From Neobacillus kokaensis (lineage in GTDB: Bacteria; Bacillota; Bacilli; Bacillales; Cytobacillaceae), in assembly GCF_014656545.1 (NCBI RefSeq), contig NZ_BNDS01000038.1, positions 1-40,797 on the forward strand: DNA of 40,797 nt. The letters are read 5' to 3'. Both the position numbers and the translations under genes were made by a program. The notes below the pieces were generated by a model. The model was not told the origin of the DNA. It saw nothing but the letters and a program-made list of their open reading frames with translations, and ran no database searches. Each line of letters opens with the position of its first letter. Position 1 is the stretch's first letter. Below, piece after piece: positions 16,558 through 24,669 of the stretch.

Positions 16558-16983
16558 TTATTTAGGTATATCCACTATAAACTCTTTATCAAGACCATAT
16601 GGAACATTATTTAACTTAACTACTTCCAGCTTTATTTTATGATTACCAGGTGTCAGTCCTTTAATGATAAAGGCTGCTGAATCAACCTCTGATTTTCTTT
16701 TTCCATTAATCCACACAACGATTTTTCCAACTTTTTGCTTTGAATAATCGGACTGACGAAATGTAATTCCCGTTACAATACACTCAACAAAAACATGATT
16801 TCCCTTTGTTTTGTATTGTACAAATAGCGCGGGGAACGGATGCCCTTGTGTATTAGAATAATTGGTATTATGTTCTACCACTGAATTTTTTAAAGCTGCT
16901 TCGGCATTTGGCGTTTGATCTAAACAACCAGCGAGGATTCCGATTACTAGGATAAAACAGATCGTTTTCTGCAATTTAATCAC
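16558..16983 (-). CDS. Putative lipoprotein of unknown function
   Basis: A 141-aa protein with a lipoprotein signal peptide: MIKLQKTICFILVIGILAGC, the lipobox ILAGC placing the lipidated cysteine at residue 20. The mature part is beta-rich. It includes KVGKIVVWINGKRKSEVDSA and GLTPGNHKIKLEVVKL, which recalls an immunoglobulin-like fold that ends in a PEGA-like strand. Expected at the outer face of the membrane. No named family was recognised. It lies between ricF and ylbE, where B. subtilis has no gene that I recall. Overall codon use looks like its neighbours. Confidence 0.75.
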   Translation of the reverse strand: MIKLQKTICFILVIGILAGCLDQTPNAEAALKNSVVEHNTNYSNTQGHPFPALFVQYKTKGNHVFVECIVTGITFRQSDYSKQKVGKIVVWINGKRKSEVDSAAFIIKGLTPGNHKIKLEVVKLNNVPYGLDKEFIVDIPK

Positions 16984-17073
16984 TCCTTATGGTTGTATTG
17001 TTCGCCTCTCATATAAATTTTAGTCTTATTGAAAAACAATAAAAAAGGGCACATTATAATCAATGTGTCCACG

Positions 17074-17313
17074 CTAATTTTGTTCTTTCATGGTTTGAAA
17101 CATCGAGTACATCATTGAAGCCATTTGCACCCCATTAGTGAATTTCTCAACTTGGTGGGGAATTGTTTTTTTAAAATAATGCAATGATGCAATTTCAAGT
17201 GCCTGGAGGTCATATGGATTTCTTGATAATTTCCGGTACCATAGAGGCTGTTCACGTACAAATCGCTTTAAATCCTTTTGCTGGTCCAAATAATCTAATA
17301 CTTCTCTACGCAC
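17074..17313 (-). CDS. ylbE: YlbE-like protein
   Basis: A 79-aa soluble protein with the same length as B. subtilis YlbE, and the typical MRREVLDYLDQQKDLKRFVR N-terminus, followed by EQPLWYRKLSRNPYDLQALE. No known catalytic motif. It lies 21 bp after ylbD and is probably co-transcribed with it. Function is unknown; neighbours suggest a sporulation link. Confidence 0.88.
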   Translation of the reverse strand: MRREVLDYLDQQKDLKRFVREQPLWYRKLSRNPYDLQALEIASLHYFKKTIPHQVEKFTNGVQMASMMYSMFQTMKEQN

Positions 17314-17334
17314 TTTTAACCCTCACTCTCATAC

Positions 17335-17742
17335 CTAATCTTGCCTAAAGGAAAAAGGATTCTTTGGTCCTGCCGGAGGGTTTGTTGGAGTGCCTCCGCC
17401 GCCATTTCCCTGAAATTGTGCTAATATCCCTTGAATAGCCCCAACAGCCTGACTAAGGTTATTAAGATGGGACTGCACTTGATTTGCATCCATTTTCTTT
17501 ACCATTCCCATAATATTTGACATAAAGTCCCCTTTTGATTCAGTAATACCTTTTTGATCTTCTGGCTGACTTTCATTTCCAAGCGTCTCCCACCGCTTAT
17601 CATCTTCTCCTAATAAATACCAATCTTCATATAGTTCCTGCCATGTCGAATGGCCTTTCCTTACCTCTTGAATAAGTTTCGGATTATTCTTTACAAATTC
17701 CTTAAATTTTTGGACGGATGGGTGTAATTTTTTTTGCGTCAT
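17335..17742 (-). CDS. ylbD: YlbD-like spore coat protein
   Basis: A 135-aa protein recognised by its place and by the LHPSVQKFKEFVKNNPKLIQ start and HSTWQELYEDWYLLGEDD (about 32-49). A Gly/Pro-rich tail (GGGGTPTNPPAGPKNPF) is typical of YlbD family members, described as spore coat proteins. A weak amphipathic helix spans 75-115. I start at ATG 17742 with AGAGGTGA upstream; the longer frame adds eight residues that overlap the ribosome site. Confidence 0.85.
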   Translation of the reverse strand: MTQKKLHPSVQKFKEFVKNNPKLIQEVRKGHSTWQELYEDWYLLGEDDKRWETLGNESQPEDQKGITESKGDFMSNIMGMVKKMDANQVQSHLNNLSQAVGAIQGILAQFQGNGGGGTPTNPPAGPKNPFSFRQD

Positions 17743-17892
17743 TTTATTCACCTCTGCCGTAATCATACCTAGGATACAATATGAAAAAAATTAAGAAAGG
17801 TGAAAATCCAATGGTTATATTTATTTTTTATTCTTAATGAGATGTAATAAGAAAGCTTCTTAATATCCATAACAAGTACTGTAAACAATTAA

Positions 17893-17920
17893 AGACCTCC
17901 AAAAAATGTATTGGAGGTCT
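17893..17920 (-). terminator. Terminator of ylbC
   Basis: 10-bp perfect stem AGACCTCCAA (17893-17902) and TTGGAGGTCT (17911-17920), followed on the minus strand by TTTAATTG. It lies 6 bp past the ylbC stop codon. Confidence 0.8.
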
Positions 17921-17925
17921 ATTCT

Positions 17926-18999
17926 TTATTGCTCTGATTTTTGAATAAAATTTTGCGTATAGTATTCTTGAAACACACCTACACCCAAGTGAGTATAATC
18001 CTTATTTAGTAAGGATTCCCTATGACTTTTACTATTAAGCCACCCTTCAACCACGGCTGGTCCATCTGTATATTTAGCTGCAATATTCTCACCGGCAGCT
18101 TGATAAACTACTTTAGCCTTATTAAGACGATCCGTAAGGCTTCCAAACTTCTTCGATGTATGAGAGAAGTCATTATTTTCTGCCATGTCTTTACTATGCA
18201 TATAAGCAGTATCCGCTGTTCCTTGATCCCAGACCAATGGGTTTAATTGATATCTGATTCTTAGTACATTGGTAATATCAAATATTTCCCTTTCTGCTCC
18301 ATCTTCAATTAACTGCCATTGTTCTGTACTTGGCACAGTTTCTTCTATTAATTGGCCGCTATATACCAGCTCATAGGGACGCTGTTTAATTAATGTTTCA
18401 GCATCTAAAAACCGTACACTCGATAGTACCCCTTTAAATTTATCAATGTATAACTGGGCATATATATTCCCAAGCTGAACAATTGGACTAAGATTTAAAT
18501 CGGTATCATTCAATTCAAATCGATATGAATTTCCATTTAAGTCAATATTAATATTGGTATCAATATATTGAGTGTTAAAAATTTCTTCGACCGGCTGACC
18601 AATTTCAAACGGTGCAACATCCAACTTTTCGCCAAGAGCAAATAACGTTACAACACGGTTCTTTTCGACTCCCACCTGTAAATACCGTTTATTGTCTTGA
18701 TTATAAACATACCATTTGTAGCCATATAATGTTTCATCAATCCGTTGTGGTGGTCCTAATTCTTTTTTTACGTGCGCTGTATTTTTACCAATTAATAATG
18801 CTAATCCTTCTTTTGGACGCTCAGCCACGGGAGCTTTACTCCGTTTGAAATCCGGCTCTTCCAATAATGGCTGATTCATTTCTAGCTTATGGTTTTCTTT
18901 TATTAAAACGTTATCTTGTGGATCATTATTAATTGAAATGTAAAAACCCACGGTTAAAAAAACTGCTGAAAGAATTAATATTCTAAATAATGTCCGCAG
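17926..18999 (-). CDS. ylbC: CAP/SCP-domain protein YlbC with probable CTG start
   Basis: YlbC is a surface-associated protein with an N-terminal membrane anchor, a CAP-associated domain (about 65-190) and a C-terminal CAP/SCP domain. The CAP signatures are NDFSHTSKKFGSLTDRL (about 279-295), AGENIAA and HRESLLNKDYTHLGVG. CAP domains bind lipids or peptidoglycan in other families; the role here is not known. Start: the first ATG/GTG/TTG codon in this frame is GTG at 18951, which removes the hydrophobic anchor. Upstream, in frame, residues LRTLFRILILSAVFLTVGFY follow a CTG codon at 18999, about ten bases after AGAGG; a stop codon sits two codons above. A CTG start, giving 357 aa, is therefore the best reading. 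Compare the 346-aa B. subtilis protein. Confidence 0.75.
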   Translation of the reverse strand: MRTLFRILILSAVFLTVGFYISINNDPQDNVLIKENHKLEMNQPLLEEPDFKRSKAPVAERPKEGLALLIGKNTAHVKKELGPPQRIDETLYGYKWYVYNQDNKRYLQVGVEKNRVVTLFALGEKLDVAPFEIGQPVEEIFNTQYIDTNINIDLNGNSYRFELNDTDLNLSPIVQLGNIYAQLYIDKFKGVLSSVRFLDAETLIKQRPYELVYSGQLIEETVPSTEQWQLIEDGAEREIFDITNVLRIRYQLNPLVWDQGTADTAYMHSKDMAENNDFSHTSKKFGSLTDRLNKAKVVYQAAGENIAAKYTDGPAVVEGWLNSKSHRESLLNKDYTHLGVGVFQEYYTQNFIQKSEQ

Positions 19000-19097
19000 A
19001 GGCTATCATCCTCTCTAACCTCTCTAATGATTGTTTAGGTAAGATAATTATATCATTACTCATTATGATAGAAATAGTCATTCTTATAAAAAACAAA

Positions 19098-19120
19098 ACA
19101 GGTACGTGGATTGTACCTGT
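19098..19120 (-). terminator. Terminator of ylbB
   Basis: 8-bp stem ACAGGTAC (19098-19105) and GTACCTGT (19113-19120) with T runs on both sides, 14 bp past the ylbB stop. On the minus strand it ends in TTTTGTTTTT; it could also stop + strand transcripts. Confidence 0.8.
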
Positions 19121-19133
19121 TTTTTTAATTCCT

Positions 19134-19565
19134 TTAATGTTGAGGTGGAGCGGTTTGCTCCGAAATTTCCGTAAGTGCTTCTTTCGCTTGGTCGTCTGTT
19201 AATTTTCGAATCGCAAAATCACCTAGTGATACTATTCCAATTAATTTCTCATTCTCTACAACAGGCAGCCTGCGAATTTGGTGTTCCGCCATTAAGCGTG
19301 CCGCATCTCTGGATGTTGCCTCAGGTGAAATGGTAATCAGTTCTTCACTCATCACTTTCTCAACCTTTGAGGATGGAGGGTTCTTTTCTGCAACACCTCT
19401 TATTACAATGTCACGGTCTGTAATCATACCGACTAGTCTTTCGTTATCCACTATGGGAATCGCACCTACATTTAATTCTTTCATCTTAACAGCCACTTCG
19501 TATACGTTGTCTAAAAGGGTGCAGCACTCCACATCTTCTGTCATGATTTCACGGATCTTTTCCAT
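19134..19565 (-). CDS. ylbB: Double CBS-domain protein YlbB
   Basis: A 143-aa cytosolic protein made of two CBS repeats, a module that usually binds adenine nucleotides or other ligands and signals energy state. The first repeat runs IREIMTEDVECCTLLDNVYE to VGMITDRDIVIRGVA and the second VEKVMSEELITISPEATSRD to IGIVSLGDFAIRK. No catalytic domain is attached. Start ATG at 19565, preceded by GGGGTGA; a GTG three codons earlier is inside this ribosome site. Downstream targets are not known. Confidence 0.9.
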   Translation of the reverse strand: MEKIREIMTEDVECCTLLDNVYEVAVKMKELNVGAIPIVDNERLVGMITDRDIVIRGVAEKNPPSSKVEKVMSEELITISPEATSRDAARLMAEHQIRRLPVVENEKLIGIVSLGDFAIRKLTDDQAKEALTEISEQTAPPQH

Positions 19566-19749
19566 TTGTATCACCCCACATTTTTTGAATTCGGACGATA
19601 TTATCTTTTCCTAACAAGAATGAATTATTCGTTAAATGAATTCGTTGCAAGTTAGGGCATTTTCATCTATTATTAAATTGAATTAATATTGCTATATAAC
19701 CAAATAATGAATATTATGGTATTGGCATTTGTTTATAGGAGGGATTCAA

Positions 19750-20109
19750 ATGAATTTTGAAAATACTGGTATTGAAAAATTCAAAGCGGATATAAACCGA
19801 CTAGATGAAATCATGGAAGAACACGGTTTAGTTCGTGCCGGTCAATGGGACTACGAGCGGGTTACATACGATCGAAAATTTGAATTAAGAGAAGGAACCT
19901 TCTATCTTCGCCTTCAAGGTTACGCCCTTGATGGGGACGTAGATACCTTCACAGCTACAATTCAACTTATGACACCTGCCTTGGGCAAGCACTATTATCC
20001 ACATGGTGTTGAATATGGTGCGGATGAAAAATTCCCAGCAAGCCTTGTAACTCAATGCAAAAAAATTATTGAAGAAGTCAAAGCAGAAGTAGAAAAAATT
20101 GCTATTTAA
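19750..20109 (+). CDS. ylbA: YugN-like family protein YlbA
   Basis: A 119-aa soluble protein of the YugN-like family, with no known function. Recognisable by WDYERVTYDRKFELREGTFY (about 30-49) and the LGKHYYPHGVEYGADEKFP segment (about 78-96). ATG at 19750 follows TAGGAGGGATTCAA; the longer frame has its own start inside this leader. It converges on the DUF420 gene. Position next to ylbB supports the ylbA name. Confidence 0.87.
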   Translation: MNFENTGIEKFKADINRLDEIMEEHGLVRAGQWDYERVTYDRKFELREGTFYLRLQGYALDGDVDTFTATIQLMTPALGKHYYPHGVEYGADEKFPASLVTQCKKIIEEVKAEVEKIAI

Positions 20110-20120
20110 TAAGCATATAT

Positions 20121-20150
20121 AAAAGACGCATAGTGTCCTATGCGTCTTTT
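20121..20150. terminator. Bidirectional terminator between ylbA and the DUF420 gene
   Basis: 13-bp perfect stem AAAAGACGCATAG (20121-20133) and CTATGCGTCTTTT (20138-20150) with a 4-base loop, between two convergent genes. Confidence 0.9.
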
Positions 20151-20163
20151 ATTACAGCTTTCA

Positions 20164-20628
20164 TTATAAGCCTAGTATCGCTTTAATCATTGAAGTCGTC
20201 TCTCCGCCTTTATAAAAGACGTATAACAATAAATAAACAGCAATACCAGTTATTGAAGTAAAAAACCAAACAATACTTGTAATGGGACCTAGTTTACGAT
20301 GAAACGCCAGCCTATTCTTATAACCGGAATATAAGGATAAAATCCCCAACACTGCTCCAATTGTCGCCAATGTAATATGGAAAATTAAAAACATCGTATA
20401 AAAGATTTTTATTTCATCTGGTCCGCCAAATGAAGTATTTCCGATAAAAATAGTTCTCGTTGAATAAATAATAAAGAAGATAAGTGCAAAAACTGCGGCT
20501 AAGAACATTGTTTTTTTATGTGCTTCAACCTTTTTCTGCTTTATCTGCCACCAGCCTATTGCTACGGTAATACCGCTTAAAACAATAAATGACGTACTGA
20601 TTGTCGGTAAAATCGGCAAAGAATTCAT
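20164..20628 (-). CDS. DUF420 membrane protein (YozB-like)
   Basis: A 154-aa integral membrane protein with about five hydrophobic segments (near 9-25, 40-57, 79-102, 115-133). DUF420 proteins are small heme-copper-oxidase-associated membrane proteins that resemble part of CtaM/YozB, needed for assembly of some terminal oxidases. The histidines in LIFHITLATIGAVLGI and RLAFHRKLGPITSIVW are the conserved ones. It sits downstream of ctaG, after a terminator, so it belongs to the oxidase gene cluster. Assembly role is inferred from homologues such as staphylococcal CtaM. Confidence 0.82.
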   Translation of the reverse strand: MNSLPILPTISTSFIVLSGITVAIGWWQIKQKKVEAHKKTMFLAAVFALIFFIIYSTRTIFIGNTSFGGPDEIKIFYTMFLIFHITLATIGAVLGILSLYSGYKNRLAFHRKLGPITSIVWFFTSITGIAVYLLLYVFYKGGETTSMIKAILGL

Positions 20629-20717
20629 TTTAAGTCCTCTCTTTTTTCATAATCTCTAAAATCATTTTAATGTAGTTCCCAATCTATTTCAAATCATACC
20701 AATTTTTTTCGCAAAAA

Positions 20718-20740
20718 AACTCCCATAGGAACTGGGAGTT
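20718..20740 (-). terminator. Terminator of ctaG
   Basis: 8-bp stem AACTCCCA (20718-20725) and TGGGAGTT (20733-20740). On the minus strand it is followed by TTTTTTTGCG. It overlaps the last two bases of the ctaG stop codon. Confidence 0.75.
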
Positions 20741-21641
20741 ATTTTGCGGGTGTTGGATTTAAAATTTGATTGACTTCCTTCTCGGAATCTTCTTGATCTT
20801 TTCGATACCATTCAAAAAACACTTGCGCCAATATTACCGCATAGATGATTTCCTGGATGATTTTCATCACAACACCGCCAAGCCGTTGGTCATCTACAAC
20901 ATGCATGGATGTAAACAGTTCCGGTCCGCTCAAATTTAAATTTGAGAAAGCGGCAGGTCCTACACATAAGCTCATGACTTTGCCCCATACTGCCGGGTCA
21001 GAGTAAGTAGCATATAGCGGTGTATCAGCAAAAATGATCATAGCACAGGCTGGGGTTAATAACATGCTATTGGCAAATAAAAAAGCGACCTTTTTGATTC
21101 CGCTTAATGGCTGGTACTCCGGAAGCGGGCTAATTAATGACCACCACATGCAAACGGCGGCTGCAAATAAAAGAATGGAGTAACTGCCGTGATAAAAACG
21201 ATTTTGCATTATAGAATCAAAGACAATTGGAATATGGTAAAAGGAAAATAAACCGTTAAACAATAGAACGGACACTACAGGCTTAGTCAACAACTTAAAA
21301 ACCGCATTGATCAATCTAATTTTCAAAATGGCTCTCCATAGCCATGGCGGAACTGCTTTGATAAACATGGGGGGAATCAGCAATACTAAAAGAACCATTG
21401 TTATTCCATGAATATAAAACATTAAATGACCCAATAAATCAAGCGGCGAGCCTTTAATGGCGTACAAAATGATAATGGATGCCAGGAACAAAATGGCTTG
21501 TTTTGCTGTCAATGGCTCACTACCGTGGAATTTTGATCGGTACTTAATAGTAATGAGAAAAAATAAAGCAGTAAGAATAAGTAAAACAGCTAAAAAATAC
21601 GGGCTCCAAAGGGCTTTAAAACCAAATACATTTAACGGCAC
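20739..21641 (-). CDS. ctaG: Cytochrome caa3 oxidase assembly factor CtaG
   Basis: A 300-aa polytopic membrane protein (about seven segments) required for active cytochrome caa3 oxidase in Bacillus, possibly in copper delivery; it is unrelated to the mitochondrial Cox11-type CtaG. Family signatures visible are LGHLMFYIHGITMVLLVLLI (about 70-89), FSFYHIPIVFDSIMQNRFYH (about 131-150), CMWWSLISPLPEY (about 163-175) and FTSMHVVDDQRLGGVVMKI (about 244-262). It follows ctaF after a 165-bp gap that holds a terminator, so it may also have its own promoter. ATG start at 21641. Confidence 0.92.
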   Translation of the reverse strand: MPLNVFGFKALWSPYFLAVLLILTALFFLITIKYRSKFHGSEPLTAKQAILFLASIIILYAIKGSPLDLLGHLMFYIHGITMVLLVLLIPPMFIKAVPPWLWRAILKIRLINAVFKLLTKPVVSVLLFNGLFSFYHIPIVFDSIMQNRFYHGSYSILLFAAAVCMWWSLISPLPEYQPLSGIKKVAFLFANSMLLTPACAMIIFADTPLYATYSDPAVWGKVMSLCVGPAAFSNLNLSGPELFTSMHVVDDQRLGGVVMKIIQEIIYAVILAQVFFEWYRKDQEDSEKEVNQILNPTPAK

Positions 21642-21734
21642 CTTGATTTCACCTCAATTAATGATAAAGAATTCATTCTTTATTATACCCTTTAAAATAA
21701 GAAGACACAAAAAAGAAAATTACCTAAAAAAGAA

Positions 21735-21753
21735 AATCGGCTAAAAGCCGATT
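21735..21753 (-). terminator. Terminator after ctaF
   Basis: 8-bp stem AATCGGCT (21735-21742) and AGCCGATT (21746-21753) with a 3-base loop; on the minus strand followed by TTCTTTTTTAGG. It ends the ctaCDEF transcript or allows partial read-through into ctaG. Confidence 0.75.
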
Positions 21754-21806
21754 CTTCTCTTTTGTTTAATTAATATCCTTTCAGCGGCATTTTATACAGC
21801 TAAGTA

Positions 21807-22142
21807 CTACCACCAGATAATTGTCATAAAGGCTAATACAATTACTAGACCCAAGAATAAGCCTGTAAACAAAAACATGCTTGGCGCTTCATGCCCTTTA
21901 TGGCTCATATGCATGAAGTAAAAGAGTTGAAATACAACCTGAACTGCTGCTAAAAGAAGAATAAATGGAACAATAAACGAAGCTGTAAATCCTTTTAGAG
22001 CTACAACCGCAAATGCTATAAATGTTAAGAAAATCATAAGAGTGAAGGATATGACTTGATGGCGCATTTCCTCCACATTTTTCTTGCGGCGATATTCAAG
22101 GTCAACTCTTGGGTTACTTGAGCTTAATGGCTGATTTGTCAT
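21807..22142 (-). CDS. ctaF: Cytochrome caa3 oxidase subunit IV (CtaF)
   Basis: Small accessory subunit (111 aa) of the oxidase. It has three membrane helices (about 33-50, 55-75, 88-108), a charged N-terminal cytosolic part (DLEYRRKKNVEEMRHQ) and the FYFMHMSHKGHEAPS loop typical of this subunit. It begins at the ATG at 22142, two bases after the ctaE stop, with GGTGGGA upstream inside ctaE. The longer frame to 22214 overlaps ctaE and is not supported. Confidence 0.93.
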   Translation of the reverse strand: MTNQPLSSSNPRVDLEYRRKKNVEEMRHQVISFTLMIFLTFIAFAVVALKGFTASFIVPFILLLAAVQVVFQLFYFMHMSHKGHEAPSMFLFTGLFLGLVIVLAFMTIIWW

Positions 22143-22144
22143 TT

Positions 22145-22774
22145 TTATCCCACCATCCCCATTAAATATACTACCGTAAAGATGAATACCCAAACAACGT
22201 CGATAAAGTGCCAATAAAGACTGGCTACATAAAATTTAGGTGCATTGTAAAGGTTTAGTCCACGTTTGTAGTTGCGGATCATTAAAGCTAAAATCCATCC
22301 TAATCCAAAGCATACGTGTGCACCGTGGAATCCAACCAACGTGTAGAACGCAGAAGCAAAGGCACTGCTAGTAAAAGTATGTCCGTACTCATGAACATAA
22401 TGATTAAACTCGTAAATTTCAAGACCTAAGAAACCAAAACCTAATAAAACAGTGATACCAAGCCAAATCATCATTTTTTTAAACGCAAAGTTTTTCATAT
22501 GGTACATGGCATATACACTTGTTAACGAACTTGTTAACAAAAGCATTGTTGCTACAAGTGTCAGCGGAACTGAAAAGATATCCTTTGCCAAATGATGAGT
22601 AGAATCAGGAACCTTATCTTTTAATGAAAGATAGGTGGCGAAGAGAGAAGCAAAAAGAACTGTCTCTCCCCCTAAGAATAACCAAAAACCTAAAAATTTA
22701 TTTTTTGCTTCAAGGGTGGATTTCTCAGGCGAAGCAGGCCATGTTTCATACGTTAACTTTTCTTCAGCTTGCAT
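22145..22774 (-). CDS. ctaE: Cytochrome caa3 oxidase subunit III (CtaE)
   Basis: Membrane subunit III, 209 aa, with five transmembrane helices. It shows family signatures: FWLFLGGETVLFASLFATYL (about 30-49), the GFHGAHVCFGLGWI helix (about 148-161) and WHFIDVVWVFIFTVVYL (about 188-204). Its ATG overlaps the ctaD stop in TAATG (one shared base), showing translational coupling. Start ATG at 22774. Function is support of the catalytic subunit. Confidence 0.96.
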   Translation of the reverse strand: MQAEEKLTYETWPASPEKSTLEAKNKFLGFWLFLGGETVLFASLFATYLSLKDKVPDSTHHLAKDIFSVPLTLVATMLLLTSSLTSVYAMYHMKNFAFKKMMIWLGITVLLGFGFLGLEIYEFNHYVHEYGHTFTSSAFASAFYTLVGFHGAHVCFGLGWILALMIRNYKRGLNLYNAPKFYVASLYWHFIDVVWVFIFTVVYLMGMVG

Positions 22775-24639
22775 TATGCCTCAGCCCCCTTCTCATCTTG
22801 TAATTCTTCTTTATGAATGTGAAAACCATGATCATCTTTTAGTGAACGTACTAACATGGATCCGAATGTCACGGCCAAACCTAAGATTAAAACAGGAATT
22901 GCCCAAGGTTTATCATTAACATGATACATTGCACCAAATGCTGCAATAAATAAACCTAAAGAAATCATAAATGGAATGAATGAAGCGTTTGGCATATGAA
23001 TATCCCCTAGCGGTTCAGCAGGTGTCATGCCTTTTTTGCCTTCCATTTTCTCTAACCATAAAGCATCTAAACCTCTAACAAGCGGAAGCTGTTTAAAGTT
23101 ATAGAATGGCGGTGGTGACGGAATAGCCCACTCGAGTGTTCTTCCGTCTTCCCATGGATCATTACCAACTTTAACATTTTTCACTTGAGTAACTACGATA
23201 TTTAATAACAAAAGAATTACACCAGCAGACATGAAAGCTGCCCCAACAGAACTTACCATGTTTGCCGCATCAAATCCTTGTCCCGGAAGGAACGTAAATA
23301 CGCGGCGAGGCATGCCCCATAGACCTAAGAAGTGTTGAATAAAGAATGTTAAATGGAAACCAATAAAGAATAACCAGAAGGTAATTTTCCCTAATGTTTC
23401 GTTTAACATTGTACCAAACATTTTTGGCCACCAATAATGTGTTCCCGCAAGAAGTGCTAGAACAACACCACCGACGATAACGTAGTGGAAGTGAGCTACT
23501 ACGAAATACGTATCATGATATTGATAGTCTGCGGCCGCAGTTGCAACCATGACCCCTGTTACACCACCACATACGAACGATGGAATAAATCCAAATGCAT
23601 AATACATTGGAGTGGTAAACTTAACGCTTCCTCCCCACATCGTGAACAGCCAGTTAAAGATTTTAATACCGGTTGGAACCCCGATTGCCATTGTAGCTAC
23701 AGCGAAAATAGCGTTCGCTACAGGGCCTAAACCAGTTGTAAACATATGGTGGGCCCATACCATGAATCCTAAGAAACCGATTAAAACAGTCGCAAATACC
23801 ATGGATGAGTAACCAAAAAGACGTTTTCTAGAGAAAGTTGAGAAAATTTCCGAGAAAATACCGAACGCAGGAAGTATTAAAATGTATACTTCAGGGTGTC
23901 CGAATACCCAGAAAAGATGTTCCCAAATAATCGTGTTACCGCCCATTGCCACTTCAAAGAAGTTAGCCCCAAACAAACGGTCAAACATCATTAATGTTAA
24001 GCCAACTGTTAATGGAGGGAACGCAAATAAAATCATTGCTGATGCAACAAATGTTGACCAAGTAAACAGCGGCATCCGCATATAAGTCATACCAGGTGCA
24101 CGCATATTAATAATCGTTACAAGGAAATTAATACCGCCCATTAACGTACCAAAACCGGAAATCTGTAAACCTAATACATAGAAGTCAACACCATGACCTT
24201 TTGAGTGAATGGCAAGTGATGCATAAGAAGTCCATCCAGCATCAGGCGCTCCTCCTAAAAACCATGAAAGGTTTAAGAAAATACCACCAAAAAAGAATAA
24301 CCAAAAGCCTAACGCATTAACAAATGGGAATGCAACATCACGTGCTCCAATTTGTAACGGCATAACTGCATTCATAAACGCGAATAAAAGCGGCATAGCA
24401 GCTAAGAAAATCATTGTGGTTCCGTGCATTGTAATGATTTCGTTAAATGCGCCTGCACTAACAAAATCATTATTTGGAACTGCAAGCTGGATACGGATAA
24501 ATACAGCTTCAAGTCCACCTATTAAGAAAAACAATCCACCTGCTATGAGATATAGGATGGCGATCTTTTTATGGTCTACTGTTGTTAAATAGTCCCAAAC
24601 AGTTGCGCCGAATCCCTTTTTTTGAGCATAGGTACTCAC
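22774..24639 (-). CDS. ctaD: Cytochrome caa3 oxidase subunit I (CtaD)
   Basis: Catalytic subunit of the proton-pumping heme-copper oxidase that reduces oxygen to water; 621 aa with about 14 transmembrane segments. The CuB site lies in WVFGHPEVYILILPAFG (His-Pro-Glu-Val-Tyr), the active-site histidine pair in VWAHHMFTTG, and the heme ligands in HDTYFVVAHFHYVIVGG; an early heme-ligand histidine is in MHGTTMIF. The extra C-terminal helices beyond the 12-helix core are typical of Bacillus caa3. ctaC ends 30 bp upstream. ATG start. Confidence 0.97.
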   Translation of the reverse strand: MSTYAQKKGFGATVWDYLTTVDHKKIAILYLIAGGLFFLIGGLEAVFIRIQLAVPNNDFVSAGAFNEIITMHGTTMIFLAAMPLLFAFMNAVMPLQIGARDVAFPFVNALGFWLFFFGGIFLNLSWFLGGAPDAGWTSYASLAIHSKGHGVDFYVLGLQISGFGTLMGGINFLVTIINMRAPGMTYMRMPLFTWSTFVASAMILFAFPPLTVGLTLMMFDRLFGANFFEVAMGGNTIIWEHLFWVFGHPEVYILILPAFGIFSEIFSTFSRKRLFGYSSMVFATVLIGFLGFMVWAHHMFTTGLGPVANAIFAVATMAIGVPTGIKIFNWLFTMWGGSVKFTTPMYYAFGFIPSFVCGGVTGVMVATAAADYQYHDTYFVVAHFHYVIVGGVVLALLAGTHYWWPKMFGTMLNETLGKITFWLFFIGFHLTFFIQHFLGLWGMPRRVFTFLPGQGFDAANMVSSVGAAFMSAGVILLLLNIVVTQVKNVKVGNDPWEDGRTLEWAIPSPPPFYNFKQLPLVRGLDALWLEKMEGKKGMTPAEPLGDIHMPNASFIPFMISLGLFIAAFGAMYHVNDKPWAIPVLILGLAVTFGSMLVRSLKDDHGFHIHKEELQDEKGAEA

Positions 24640-24669
24640 AATTTAACCTCCCTTTCTTTCCAAATCCCC

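Noticed and set aside
18949..18951. GTG at 18951 as the ylbC start
   Set aside because: It would remove the hydrophobic anchor seen directly upstream in frame, leaves an abrupt start within a membrane helix, and no good ribosome site precedes it.
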